From Promethearchaeota archaeon (lineage in GTDB: Archaea > Asgardarchaeota > Lokiarchaeia > Sigyniarchaeales > SOKP01), in NCBI GenBank assembly GCA_019058295.1, contig JAHPZI010000007.1:47465-111464 (forward strand): a stretch of 64,000 nucleotides of DNA, written 5' to 3'. Below are positions 1-8,397 of the stretch, in pieces; the first letter of the stretch is position 1; every line of letters starts with the position of its first letter. The translations under genes were made by a program, and so were the position numbers. The notes beneath the pieces are model-generated. The model was not told the origin of the DNA. It saw nothing but the letters and a program-made list of their open reading frames with translations, and did not search any database.

Positions 1-1752
1 GATTTAAAAGATGAAAAATTAATCGATAAAGATTTTCGAGCAAATATGGTTGTTTTAGCCTCTCCAGTTGTTCCTGCTAAAGGCACAGAAAAATTAGCAA
101 AATTATTAGGAATAAAATTAGGGAGATATAGTTTTTTTAAATCAAATTCCTATTTTAACACCTCTCAATCTACACGAGAAGGAGTTTATTTATGTGGAGC
201 AAATCATGGACCAATTAATATCTCCCAAAGTGTTTCTGAAGCTAGCGCTGTGGCCTCTCAGGTTGCTATCCTCTTAAATTCAGCTAAATACTCTAAGATT
301 ACTGAAAAAGAAGTCGATATATTACCCGATGAGAGTATTATCAAGATGACGCCTCATGCGTTGATAATTGGTGGTGGGGTCTCTGGTATGACTGCTGCCT
401 TGAATATTAGCGAGCAAGGTTTTGAAACAAGCATTATAGAAAAAGAAGAAAGATTAGGAGGGAATTTAAATGATATAAATATTTTATATCCATCTCATCA
501 AGAAGCCTCAGAATTTTTAAATGAAATAGAAAATAAGGTCAGAAATAATAAAAACATTCAAGTTTTCTTAAATTCTAAAGTAAAAGAGATAAATGGTTCC
601 CTCGGTAATTATAGAGTTTTAATTTTCGATTCTAAAAATAATACTCATGAATTAAAAGTTGGAACCATTATTGTTGCAACTGGAAGTCAAGAATTTAAAC
701 CACATGGATTATTTCAATATGAGAAAAAAAATAAGAACGTTATAATACAAAAAGATTTAGAAAAATTGCTTAAAAGTAAAGATACATCTTGGCTTGATAA
801 AATAAATCATGTAACTACGATTTTATGTGTGAATGCTCGACAAAAAGGTGGGTATTCATATTGCTCAAATATTTGTTGTGGTACTTCAATAAAAAATATC
901 AATATTTTGAATAAAGTAAAACCAAATCTAGATTTTGTTGTACTCTTCCGAGATCTTCATGTCGCGAAAAAAGAATTTGAAGAATTTTTTAGTAAGAGAA
1001 AAGAAATTGCAAATTATTTAAGATATGATCCAGAAAATATCCCTGAAATTACTAAAATTCAGGATAATCCAGAAAGATACGAAATAAAATTATACAACGA
1101 GAGAAACACAAATGAATACATAAAATTCAAAACTGACCTCATTGTGTTATCAACTCCTATGATACCTAATGATGATAATGAAGAATTAGCCCAAATGCTT
1201 AAGATTCCTTTAGATGATAATAGTTTTTTTATCGAAGCGCATGCTAAATTAAGACCCTTGGATTTTTCCGCACATGGAGTTTTCATATGTGGTAGTGCAT
1301 TATGGCCTAAAAATGTACAAGAATCTATAGCAGAAGCAAATGGAGCAGCGGGAAGGGCAAGTAGATTCTTAAGTTTAAAGGAGATTTCAACTACAAAATT
1401 AGAATTACTCTCATTTCTGCTTTCTATCCAATGTTTTTTTAAGGATATGATTGTAAACAATGAAAGATGTAATGGATGCGGAAGATGTGTGGAAGTCTGT
1501 CAATTTAAAGCGATAACATTAACAGATTTAAAACAAGAATTCGAGGATGTAACAGTGCCGGCTAAAAAGGCATATATTAATCCTGCCTTATGTAAAGGGT
1601 GTGGAAGATGTGCTGCCACGTGTAGGATAAAAGCGATTGATCCCCTACATTATGACTTTAATCAAATCAAATCTATAATTGATCCTTACTTCTTAGAAAA
1701 AGTGAAAAGTGAGGAAATGGAAGAAAAAACTGAATTACTGATGATTGATTAA
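1..1752 (+). CDS. hdrA: HdrA-like FAD/iron-sulfur protein, tandem module (5' end outside the window)
   Basis: This is the C-terminal part of a heterodisulfide reductase subunit A-like flavoprotein, a cytoplasmic electron carrier or electron-bifurcating subunit. The frame stays open to base 1 (DLKDEKLIDKDFRAN before the first ATG at 46), so the true start lies upstream. The first ~100 residues are the end of one HdrA module (…GVYLCGANHGPINISQSVSEA). A second complete module follows: a Rossmann FAD site (GGGVSGMTAALN), the cysteine cluster YCSNICCGTS, and a matching end (GVFICGSALWPKNVQESIAEA). The C-terminus has two [4Fe-4S] motifs, CNGCGRCVEVC and CKGCGRCAATC. The protein is therefore a head-to-tail double HdrA. 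No HdrB/C gene follows; the next gene is a crotonase 175 bp downstream. The family is certain; the redox partner is unknown. Confidence 0.88.
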   Translation, partial: DLKDEKLIDKDFRANMVVLASPVVPAKGTEKLAKLLGIKLGRYSFFKSNSYFNTSQSTREGVYLCGANHGPINISQSVSEASAVASQVAILLNSAKYSKITEKEVDILPDESIIKMTPHALIIGGGVSGMTAALNISEQGFETSIIEKEERLGGNLNDINILYPSHQEASEFLNEIENKVRNNKNIQVFLNSKVKEINGSLGNYRVLIFDSKNNTHELKVGTIIVATGSQEFKPHGLFQYEKKNKNVIIQKDLEKLLKSKDTSWLDKINHVTTILCVNARQKGGYSYCSNICCGTSIKNINILNKVKPNLDFVVLFRDLHVAKKEFEEFFSKRKEIANYLRYDPENIPEITKIQDNPERYEIKLYNERNTNEYIKFKTDLIVLSTPMIPNDDNEELAQMLKIPLDDNSFFIEAHAKLRPLDFSAHGVFICGSALWPKNVQESIAEANGAAGRASRFLSLKEISTTKLELLSFLLSIQCFFKDMIVNNERCNGCGRCVEVCQFKAITLTDLKQEFEDVTVPAKKAYINPALCKGCGRCAATCRIKAIDPLHYDFNQIKSIIDPYFLEKVKSEEMEEKTELLMID

Positions 1753-1927
1753 AATTTAATTTATTTTCTTTAAATCAGTTTTTCTTCTGATATTTTTTTT
1801 CTTTGGCTATCTAACAATAAGTTTGAGTAATATTCGATGGTCTTTTAACATCAAAATTTATTATTGTTTTATTATTTAAAACACTAATTCAAATTAATTT
1901 AATAACCTCATAAAAAAATGAAAAAAG

Positions 1928-2764
1928 GTGATTAAAATCTCTGAAGTAAAAAAATTCGAGCATATTAAAATAGATTGGGTTGAAGATGGAAATTACGCTG
2001 TAATAAGTATAAACCGTCCTGATAAATTGAACGCACTTCAAAATATGACGCTCAAGGAAATTGCAGAAGCTTTAGAAACATTAGCAGTGGATCCAAAAGC
2101 TCGGTGTGTAGTTTTACGGGGCACTAAGGATTTTACTAAAAAACCTGCTTTCTCAGCTGGCGCTGATCTCTCTTCTCGTAGCGGCTCTGACTTGGACCAA
2201 CGTAATTTAAGGCATCAAAGTCATGCAATGTATAGGAGACATAAATATTACGATTTAATTGAAGAATTTCCAAAACCTTTAATAGCTGCTGTTGATGGAT
2301 ATGCCTTAGGGGGAGGGTTTGAATTAGTATTAGTATGTGATATCGTTATTGCATCGAAACGATCAACATTCGGATTTCCTGAAATTCAAAGAGGTATTTT
2401 TGCTGCGAATGGAGGCACACAACGATTAATTAGACATATTGGCAAATATAGAACAAAGAAATTGATGTTTTTTGGGGCGCATTTTACTGCAAAAGAAATC
2501 TATGATTGGGGTATTGTCGCTTTTTTAGTAGATGACGATAAATTTGAGGATATTTTACACGAAAAAGCATCTTGGTTAGGAAATGCTGCTACAAATAGTT
2601 TATTTGTAATTAAAAAGTGTGTCGATTATGGAACTCAAGTACCATTAAATGTCGGACTTCAATTCGAACAATTTGGTTATGCTGTAAATTCCCAGTCAAA
2701 GGATGTCATTGAAGGAGTAACTGCCTTTCTCCAAAAGAGGACTCCTAAATTTAAAGGTAAATAA
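1928..2764 (+). CDS. Enoyl-CoA hydratase/isomerase (crotonase family)
   Basis: A single-domain crotonase of 278 residues, normal for the family. It should hydrate an enoyl-CoA or carry out related acyl-CoA chemistry in the cytoplasm. The oxyanion-hole segment AFSAGADLSS and the segment GYALGGGFELVLVCD are present. Both hydratase catalytic glutamates appear to be kept: the one in GGGFELV and the one in FGFPEIQRG. Hydratase activity is therefore plausible, unlike the other crotonase in this window (40072-40866). The start is GTG at 1928; an ATG eight bases upstream is out of frame and stops at once. The substrate cannot be read from sequence. The next gene converges on it. Confidence 0.85.
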   Translation: MIKISEVKKFEHIKIDWVEDGNYAVISINRPDKLNALQNMTLKEIAEALETLAVDPKARCVVLRGTKDFTKKPAFSAGADLSSRSGSDLDQRNLRHQSHAMYRRHKYYDLIEEFPKPLIAAVDGYALGGGFELVLVCDIVIASKRSTFGFPEIQRGIFAANGGTQRLIRHIGKYRTKKLMFFGAHFTAKEIYDWGIVAFLVDDDKFEDILHEKASWLGNAATNSLFVIKKCVDYGTQVPLNVGLQFEQFGYAVNSQSKDVIEGVTAFLQKRTPKFKGK

Positions 2765-2836
2765 GATTAAATACTCAATCTATAATTTACTTTTTTTTTA
2801 TTATTATTTTCTAATGAAATCTTTTTAGTATGTATA

Positions 2837-3934
2837 TTAAGTCAATAAAGTCCATGCAATTTTATTTTCTTCAAACATTTGTTTGTTAATTTCAACACCT
2901 AATCCAGGTTTTTCTAAGGCTGAAACGAATCCCTTTTCAACCTTTATAGGTTCTTCGAGAAATTGAAATTGTTCTGGGTAATATGGGAATTCGCATATTT
3001 CGCATCTTGAAGCCATAATGAAATGTAAATTTGCAGCTATAGTATGGCCATAACCAAAAATATGAGGTATGCATCGAACGCCTTTCACTTCTGACATAGC
3101 ATCAATTTTTTTGAGTTCGATAAAGCCTCCGCTACGTGTTACATCTGGTTGAATAATATCATAGCACCCTCTCGTTAATATATCTTCGAATCGGAAAATT
3201 CCCATGTCATTTTCTCCACCTGCAATTTCAATTGGAGATTTCTCTCTTAATCGAGCAAGACCATTTAGATTATCACTAGGTAAAGGTTCTTCCAGCCAAG
3301 TAAGGTCGTATTTATCGCAAATTCTTGCTACTTTTAGTGCATCGCTTACTGAAGTATATCCCGAATTAACATCAACCATTATTTCTATGTCTGGAAATGT
3401 ATCTCTTACGGCTTTTATAAGCATTTCATCCTTTTTGATTCCTTGTCCTATTCTTAACTTAACAGCAGTAAATCCTCCTGTTTGAACTGCACTTTGTACA
3501 GCTCCAACTGCAGCCTTAGGTTTATAAACTTTAAATAACGAAGCGTAAGCGCGAACTTTTTGTTTTCGAGCCCCTAATAGTTTATATATTGGTTGTTTTG
3601 TAATCTTGCCTATAATATCCCATAATGCAACTTGCACAGCACTAGTTGATTGCGGTATTCCAAACATAATTCTATTTGACATATGATATATATCATTATA
3701 GATATCGTCTGTCAAAAAAGGATCTCTATTTATTAAAAATTTCTTCAATGCTTCATCTATAAATTGCTTTTGAGCCATATTTGATAAATTCCAATGAGAT
3801 AGAGCCCAACCATCAATACCCTCGTCTGTTATGATTTGAATATATAAGCCAGATGCTTTGAAACGTGGCATTGATCCAATTTTTATCTTAAAGTCAGGTT
3901 GAATCACATGTGTTTTAACATCTGTAATTATCAT
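2837..3934 (-). CDS. Mandelate racemase/muconate lactonizing enzyme family protein
   Basis: An enolase-superfamily enzyme of 365 residues with an N-terminal capping domain and a C-terminal TIM barrel. These enzymes abstract a proton alpha to a carboxylate. Visible motifs in order: the lysine strand AVKLRIGQG, metal-ligand strands IMVDVNSGY, WLEEPL and EIAGGEN, then the Asp-His dyad strands IIQPDVTRSGG and PHIFGYG. The Asp/His pair points to the mandelate racemase subgroup (sugar-acid dehydratases or racemases) rather than muconate cycloisomerases. No sugar-metabolism gene is adjacent, so the substrate is open. It converges with the upstream crotonase across a short T-rich gap. Confidence 0.87.
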   Translation of the reverse strand: MIITDVKTHVIQPDFKIKIGSMPRFKASGLYIQIITDEGIDGWALSHWNLSNMAQKQFIDEALKKFLINRDPFLTDDIYNDIYHMSNRIMFGIPQSTSAVQVALWDIIGKITKQPIYKLLGARKQKVRAYASLFKVYKPKAAVGAVQSAVQTGGFTAVKLRIGQGIKKDEMLIKAVRDTFPDIEIMVDVNSGYTSVSDALKVARICDKYDLTWLEEPLPSDNLNGLARLREKSPIEIAGGENDMGIFRFEDILTRGCYDIIQPDVTRSGGFIELKKIDAMSEVKGVRCIPHIFGYGHTIAANLHFIMASRCEICEFPYYPEQFQFLEEPIKVEKGFVSALEKPGLGVEINKQMFEENKIAWTLLT

Positions 3935-4226
3935 AATTTATATCCTCTATCATTTTTTATTAATTTAATTCTTTTAATTATAAAATCTTATAATTGTACG
4001 ATATCTTAATTTTATTAAAACTTGGATCCGGCAGAATTACTACCTTCTAAAGAGTTTATAGCACCAACTTCGAATTTAAAATCAAGCTTTCATTTGTATT
4101 TTTTGAATTCTATAATTTTCATAAAAATCAAATTAGAAGTGTTTAAATTAATCATCTTTATTATTAGTATAGCTGTTTAGAAAAAAAATATTTCAATCTC
4201 TTTTTAAAATCACTGTATATAAGCGT
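3935..4226. other. Intergenic region between divergent genes
   Basis: A 292-bp A+T-rich gap separates the minus-strand enolase-superfamily gene from the plus-strand paralog pair. It must carry both promoters. A TATA-like stretch (gtatataag, about 4215-4223) lies too close to the ATG at 4227 to serve as that gene's TATA box unless the true start is further downstream. I saw no RNA gene or repeat. Confidence 0.4.
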
Positions 4227-5177
4227 ATGAGATTAGTAGGACCATCAGAGAAAAAACCATTCGAAGATCTATTCGAGGTATATTTATTATTCCTTGATGA
4301 GACTCGAGGAAACATGCCCTTCTTAATTCATCCTGATGAATCCATTAAAAACAATAAAGAAAAGATGCGTCCAATAAAGATTCATAGTGTTTGGTGGACA
4401 GATATGGAGGATCAAGCTGTAATGGATCACATTGATCTAGAATATAGTAATAGAACGTATTTAGCAAGGAAGTTCTTAACATTATCAAAAAGGAGTCAAC
4501 ATCGGATTGGAACAACCTTTGATAATATTGAAACTATTACAATTATATTTGTTTTGCCTTCTAATCTATATATTTTTGGTGTAGATCTTCTAAATAAACT
4601 GACAACAAATATTATAACAAATTTCGAGGGACAATTATATAAAGTGATTGAATCAGAAATTGCAAAAGAAGAGATAATTAAATCTGATAAAATTATAGAG
4701 ACTATTAAAATAGGAGAAAAGGTTAAACAAAAATTAAAAAATCTTATTGTAAATACTTGTAAAGATTTTTTTTCTTCAGTTATTAAAGAAGATAATAAGA
4801 ATTCAATTGAACTGCAGAAAGCAATTTCTTATTTTTCTCTTAAAGGGATAGATTCTAGTGATGAAAGGAATTCCTTTTCAAAAATTAAAGTTTTTGAACC
4901 AAAAATAGGGGACAACAACAATGAATTTGAAATTATTGTTCAAAACAATTCTCAAAAGGAATATAATAATCTTTCTATAAAAATAACCTATTTAAAGGAA
5001 TTTCTCGAAACAGAAATAATGAATTATCCTATAGATAATTGGTTCCCAGAAGAGGAATTATTGTTTATTTCTCCAATTATTCCTAATGTTAACGAGTATC
5101 ATTTATTTATTGAACACAATAAGAATCAATGTTTTTCAAAAAAAATAGATTTAAATGCATTCATTAAATATAATTAG
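4227..5177 (+). CDS. Unknown protein, possible longin-like N-domain plus C-terminal beta-sandwich (paralog 1)
   Basis: I do not recognise a named family. The 316-residue protein aligns along its whole length with the next gene. The N-terminal ~130 residues alternate strands and helices (EVYLLFLDETRG, MRPIKIHSVWW, ITIIFVLPSNLYIFG) in an order that suggests a longin/profilin-like fold. A charged helical middle follows (~residues 130-215). The C-terminal ~95 residues look like an Ig-like beta-sandwich (FEIIVQNNSQKEYNNLSIKI, then WFPEEELLFISPIIPNVNEY). No signal peptide or membrane segment is seen, so it is probably cytoplasmic. It forms an operon-like pair with 5200-6240. The fold assignment is inference from residue pattern only. 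Confidence 0.6.
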   Translation: MRLVGPSEKKPFEDLFEVYLLFLDETRGNMPFLIHPDESIKNNKEKMRPIKIHSVWWTDMEDQAVMDHIDLEYSNRTYLARKFLTLSKRSQHRIGTTFDNIETITIIFVLPSNLYIFGVDLLNKLTTNIITNFEGQLYKVIESEIAKEEIIKSDKIIETIKIGEKVKQKLKNLIVNTCKDFFSSVIKEDNKNSIELQKAISYFSLKGIDSSDERNSFSKIKVFEPKIGDNNNEFEIIVQNNSQKEYNNLSIKITYLKEFLETEIMNYPIDNWFPEEELLFISPIIPNVNEYHLFIEHNKNQCFSKKIDLNAFIKYN

Positions 5178-5199
5178 AAATTAATATTTATTTCTCTTG

Positions 5200-6240
5200 A
5201 TGGCTGACTTATTTAATTCTAAATCACCAGAAAAAGCATTAAAAGAAGAAATCTGTGTGGTTTATATTCTTTATTTTGACGAAGCTAAAGGTCATGTTCC
5301 ACTCCTAATTTTTCCATTTGAAGAAGGATATAAACTTAAAGATGATAAGCGATTTATGCGACCTATCAAATATCATCCTGTATGGTTTTTATCTATTGAA
5401 GAACAAGAACCATTGGATCATATCGACCTCGAATTTAAAGGTTATACTTTTTTCGGTAAAAAATTTCTAACTAAATCTAAGAGAAAAAAAAGACGAGCTG
5501 GTCTTAAGGAGGAATCTCCTGAGATAATTGTTGTAATTGCATCGGTGTCAAATGATATAGCAATCTTCGGGGATGAACTTATTCATTTAATAACAGACGA
5601 AATCAAAGAGAAATTTGATGACAAATTGTTTAAAATTATTGAATGTGAGATTGCTAAAAATGAAATTATTAAAACTCCAGAGATCAAGAAAATCATTGAA
5701 GAAGGCATGAAAATAAAGGAAGATCTTAATAAGTTGATTCGTAAAATTACTGACAACTATTTTCTCAATGCAATAAAGCAAAAAGATTTACATTCAATGA
5801 ACCAACAAAAAGCACTTTCATATTTAGCTTTAAAAGGAATTGATGTATCATCCATAAGTGATAAAAAAAAACCTGATTATTTTTTAAATATTAAATTATT
5901 TGATCCCTCTATAAAATCCGCAAATGAATTAGCGCTAAAAGCACCATTTATTATAACTAGTGTAACTTTAATCGAAGATAGTCAAGAATTAGAAATTACG
6001 GTTCAAAATAATACGGGAAAAGAAATTAAGGATGTGATCATAAATATTACCCATTTAAAAGAATTTTTTGAAAAAGAAATTATGGAACAAGATATTGATC
6101 TATGGTTTCCTGAAGAAGAATTGTTATTTATCTCACCTATTATTCCTAATATTAACGAATATCTCTTTTTCATCACCAAGAAAGAAAATAAAGAAAAAAT
6201 CCTCTCAAAAAAAATTGATTTAAAATCTTTAAAAAATTAA
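5200..6240 (+). CDS. Unknown protein, possible longin-like N-domain plus C-terminal beta-sandwich (paralog 2)
   Basis: Paralog of the preceding gene, 22 bp downstream. Shared blocks include VYILYFDEAKGHVPLLIFP, RFMRPIKYHPVWF, DHIDLEF and the C-terminal DLWFPEEELLFISPIIPN. The N-domain may be longin-like, the centre is a charged helix (IIECEIAKNEIIKTPEIKK), and the C-domain is beta-rich (ELEITVQNNTGKEIKDVIIN). The ATG at 5200 is preferred over the in-frame TTG at 5197. It is about 30 residues longer than paralog 1, mostly from an insertion before the beta-sandwich. The two genes probably arose by tandem duplication and may form a heterodimer. The function is unknown. Confidence 0.62.
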   Translation: MADLFNSKSPEKALKEEICVVYILYFDEAKGHVPLLIFPFEEGYKLKDDKRFMRPIKYHPVWFLSIEEQEPLDHIDLEFKGYTFFGKKFLTKSKRKKRRAGLKEESPEIIVVIASVSNDIAIFGDELIHLITDEIKEKFDDKLFKIIECEIAKNEIIKTPEIKKIIEEGMKIKEDLNKLIRKITDNYFLNAIKQKDLHSMNQQKALSYLALKGIDVSSISDKKKPDYFLNIKLFDPSIKSANELALKAPFIITSVTLIEDSQELEITVQNNTGKEIKDVIINITHLKEFFEKEIMEQDIDLWFPEEELLFISPIIPNINEYLFFITKKENKEKILSKKIDLKSLKN

Positions 6241-6257
6241 TTAATTTGATTAGAAAA

Positions 6258-6746
6258 ATGTCAAATAATATTCTTAAAGAAGATGAAATCATAATAAGAA
6301 ACTATCGGACCTCTGATTATGAAGCAACACTTGAAATATTAAAGCAACTTGATAAAGAATTAGATATTGGATTTAAAGAGGAACAGTGGAAACAATCCTC
6401 TGGTCTACGACAATTTAAACCTAATTTAAAACGTATAACTCTTATAGCTGAATTAAAATCGACTGGTGAAGTTGTAAGTATGGGGATGCTTGAAGCAGTA
6501 AAAAATAGTTTAGGCCAATATGTTGGTTATCTGGATAACTGGTCTACAAAAAAAGAATTTATTGGTAAAGGCGTTGGAAAAATACTGGCGGACAGAGCCA
6601 TTCAAATACTTAAATCATGGGGTTGTACTTCAGTAAGAATTAATATGGGTTATAATGTAAGTAAAAAAATAATCGATGTTATTTGTAAAGGACAAGGATT
6701 TTCTCCCGTTTTTATAGTTTTAGAAAAGAAATTTGATGAAACATAA
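6258..6746 (+). CDS. GNAT family N-acetyltransferase
   Basis: A 162-residue single GNAT domain. It begins with the typical strand IIIRNYRTSDYEATLEIL. The acetyl-CoA-binding segment is WSTKKEFIGKGVGKILADRAIQIL, with the family's G-x-G-x-G/A-like turn as GKGVGK. A C-terminal alpha/beta part follows (INMGYNVSKKIIDVICKGQGF). I chose the ATG at 6258 over an in-frame TTG at 6246. It sits 17 bp after the paralog pair on the same strand and may be co-transcribed with it. The substrate (small molecule or protein) cannot be predicted. Confidence 0.8.
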   Translation: MSNNILKEDEIIIRNYRTSDYEATLEILKQLDKELDIGFKEEQWKQSSGLRQFKPNLKRITLIAELKSTGEVVSMGMLEAVKNSLGQYVGYLDNWSTKKEFIGKGVGKILADRAIQILKSWGCTSVRINMGYNVSKKIIDVICKGQGFSPVFIVLEKKFDET

Positions 6747-6916
6747 ATTTAACTTCTTTTCTTTATTAGCATTAGCATTTATGTTATTCCCTTTTAAACA
6801 TTTTATACTTGTTTTTCACCTAAAAATCAAAATAAATATTTTTAATCTTTACTTCTTTAAAATTATAAATTAAAATTAAAAAAAAAATAAAACAAATAAA
6901 AGGGTTGATTTTAAAC

Positions 6917-7033
6917 GTGATTGGAATAAAAACGTTTGGTGCATATTTGCCAAAGTATTTAATGCCCCGGGAGTTAGTTGCTAAAGCTTAGTTTAGTTCA
7001 AATTAAGCGGAAAAAGCATGGGATTTTCCATCT
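6917..7033 (+). pseudogene. Original 5' end of the HMG-CoA-synthase-like gene, broken by TAG and TAA
   Basis: These 39 codons lie in frame directly upstream of the open frame at 7034 and encode the missing N-terminus of that enzyme: VIGIKTFGAYLPKYLMPREL, then VAKA, TAG (6989-6991), FSSN, TAA (7004-7006), AEKAWDFPS. The start would be GTG at 6917, preceded by a Shine-Dalgarno-like gggttgat. HMG-CoA synthases usually have a tryptophan right after a stretch like VAKA, so the TAG looks like a TGG codon changed by one base. Two stops 15 bases apart with an otherwise intact frame suggest recent mutation or a sequencing/assembly error. Confidence 0.75.
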
Positions 7034-8383
7034 ATGCCAGGGACTAAAGCTTTGGCTAATTCTGACGAAGATAGTATTACAATGGGAGTAGAAGCTGGTC
7101 TTGACTGTATAACTGGAATAGATCCTAAAACAATTGATGGACTTTTTTTTGCAACAACCACTCAAGTTTATACAGAAAAAAATTCAGCAGCATTTATAGC
7201 AAATATATTAGATTTAAGGGATGAGATTATTACTGCAGACTTCACAGATTCCTTAAGGGCAGGAACCACTGCTGTATGTAGGGCAGTCGAAGCTATAAAA
7301 GCAAATAAGGATATTAAAAGTATCCTTGTTATCGCTGCTGATACTAGAGAACCTGAACCAGGTACATTTTGGGAATATGGTTTGTCTGATGGGGCTGCTG
7401 CCTTACTTATTGCGGAAGAAGATTTATTACCACTTTCAATTGAAGATTATTATTCAGTTTCGGCAAATGTTACTGGTCCTTGGAAAAAACCTACAGATAA
7501 ATTCATTAAAACATTTCAAGATAAAATGGATAATAAATTCTATTTTGAAAGCTTAACAAAAGCTATGAGTGGACTTTTAGAGAAAAATAATTTAAAACCT
7601 GAAGAAATTGCTAGTGCTGCGTACCATTATCATGATCCTAGGGTACTTGGGATAGTTTCTAAAATGATGAAATTTCCTCAAGGTGTTGCTCAAAATGGAT
7701 TATTTCTTCAAATAGGGTGTGTTGGAACTCCAATGGCATTCTTGTTATTGATGTCTGCTTTAAGAAGACCCAAACCTGATACTAAAATAATTTTTGCGGG
7801 ATATGGAGATGGTGCTGATGCAATTTTATTACAAGTAAAAGATAAAGATCTTTTAAAAGCTTCAAATAAGGGAAGAATGGGCTTGTTAAAACACCAAAAA
7901 TCTATGGCACAATTAAAAAATTATAATACGTTAATCGAAAATAAGAAACTTATCGATAGACATAGATATTCAAGAAGGAGTTCAGCTGTTACACTCTGGC
8001 GGGATACTAAATCTTTATATCAGATGTATGGGATTAAATGTAAAAACTGCGGAACTATTCAATATCCAGCGATGTTTAAAGGTTGCTATAACTGCAGAAC
8101 AGATGATCAATTTGAATTTGTAAAACTCTCTTTAAAAGGGACTGTTTTTACTTATACTTTGGATCATTTGTATGGAGGGAGTTATTTAAATACTCCTGTA
8201 CCGAGATGTATAATTGACTTAGAAGGCGGTGGGCGTATAATGCTTGATATGACTGAAATTGAAAATCCAACTGAAAATGTCAAAATTGATATGCCGGTTG
8301 AATTAACTTTCCGATTAATGCATGAAGGCGGAGAATTCCGCAATTATTATTGGAAATGTCGCCCTGTAAGGGGGAGACCATAA
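7034..8383 (+). CDS. HMG-CoA-synthase-like thiolase-fold protein fused to DUF35 (Zn ribbon/OB-fold); N-terminus lost
   Basis: Residues 1 to ~300 follow the archaeal 3-hydroxy-3-methylglutaryl-CoA synthase pattern (LANSDEDSITMGVEA; ILVIAADTREPEPGTFWEYG; LSDGAAALLIA). Residues ~320-449 are a DUF35 domain with a zinc ribbon (CKNCGTIQYPAMFKGCYNC) and an OB-fold (GTVFTYTLDH). In archaea, thiolase, HMG-CoA synthase and DUF35 form one complex that channels acetoacetyl-CoA; here DUF35 is fused to the synthase and the thiolase gene follows. Two oddities: the first ~39 codons are cut off by stop codons upstream, and the usual nucleophile in ACKAGT is replaced (DSLRAGT, Leu74 of this frame). It is probably not a classical mevalonate-pathway synthase. 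The ATG at 7034 has no clear ribosome binding site. Confidence 0.75.
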   Translation: MPGTKALANSDEDSITMGVEAGLDCITGIDPKTIDGLFFATTTQVYTEKNSAAFIANILDLRDEIITADFTDSLRAGTTAVCRAVEAIKANKDIKSILVIAADTREPEPGTFWEYGLSDGAAALLIAEEDLLPLSIEDYYSVSANVTGPWKKPTDKFIKTFQDKMDNKFYFESLTKAMSGLLEKNNLKPEEIASAAYHYHDPRVLGIVSKMMKFPQGVAQNGLFLQIGCVGTPMAFLLLMSALRRPKPDTKIIFAGYGDGADAILLQVKDKDLLKASNKGRMGLLKHQKSMAQLKNYNTLIENKKLIDRHRYSRRSSAVTLWRDTKSLYQMYGIKCKNCGTIQYPAMFKGCYNCRTDDQFEFVKLSLKGTVFTYTLDHLYGGSYLNTPVPRCIIDLEGGGRIMLDMTEIENPTENVKIDMPVELTFRLMHEGGEFRNYYWKCRPVRGRP

Positions 8384-8392
8384 GAGAGGTGA
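8384..8392 (+). promoter_or_regulatory. Strong ribosome binding site for the thiolase gene
   Basis: The sequence gagaggtga starts right at the end of the upstream gene and lies six bases before the ATG at 8398. It decides the start of the thiolase against an in-frame ATG at 8350 that would overlap the upstream gene. It implies co-translation of the two genes from one mRNA. Confidence 0.7.
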
Positions 8393-8397
8393 AAAGA

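Noticed and set aside
1059..1460. Minus-strand open frame of 133 codons inside the HdrA gene
   Set aside because: It runs antisense to a well-conserved HdrA module and shows no recognisable domain.
6989..7006. Pyrrolysine insertion at TAG in the HMG-CoA-synthase-like gene
   Set aside because: A TAA stop follows five codons later and cannot be pyrrolysine; the TAG sits at a tryptophan position, so point mutation or error is simpler.
8350..8397. Earlier in-frame ATG for the thiolase
   Set aside because: It overlaps the upstream coding end, while a strong Shine-Dalgarno lies just before the ATG at 8398.
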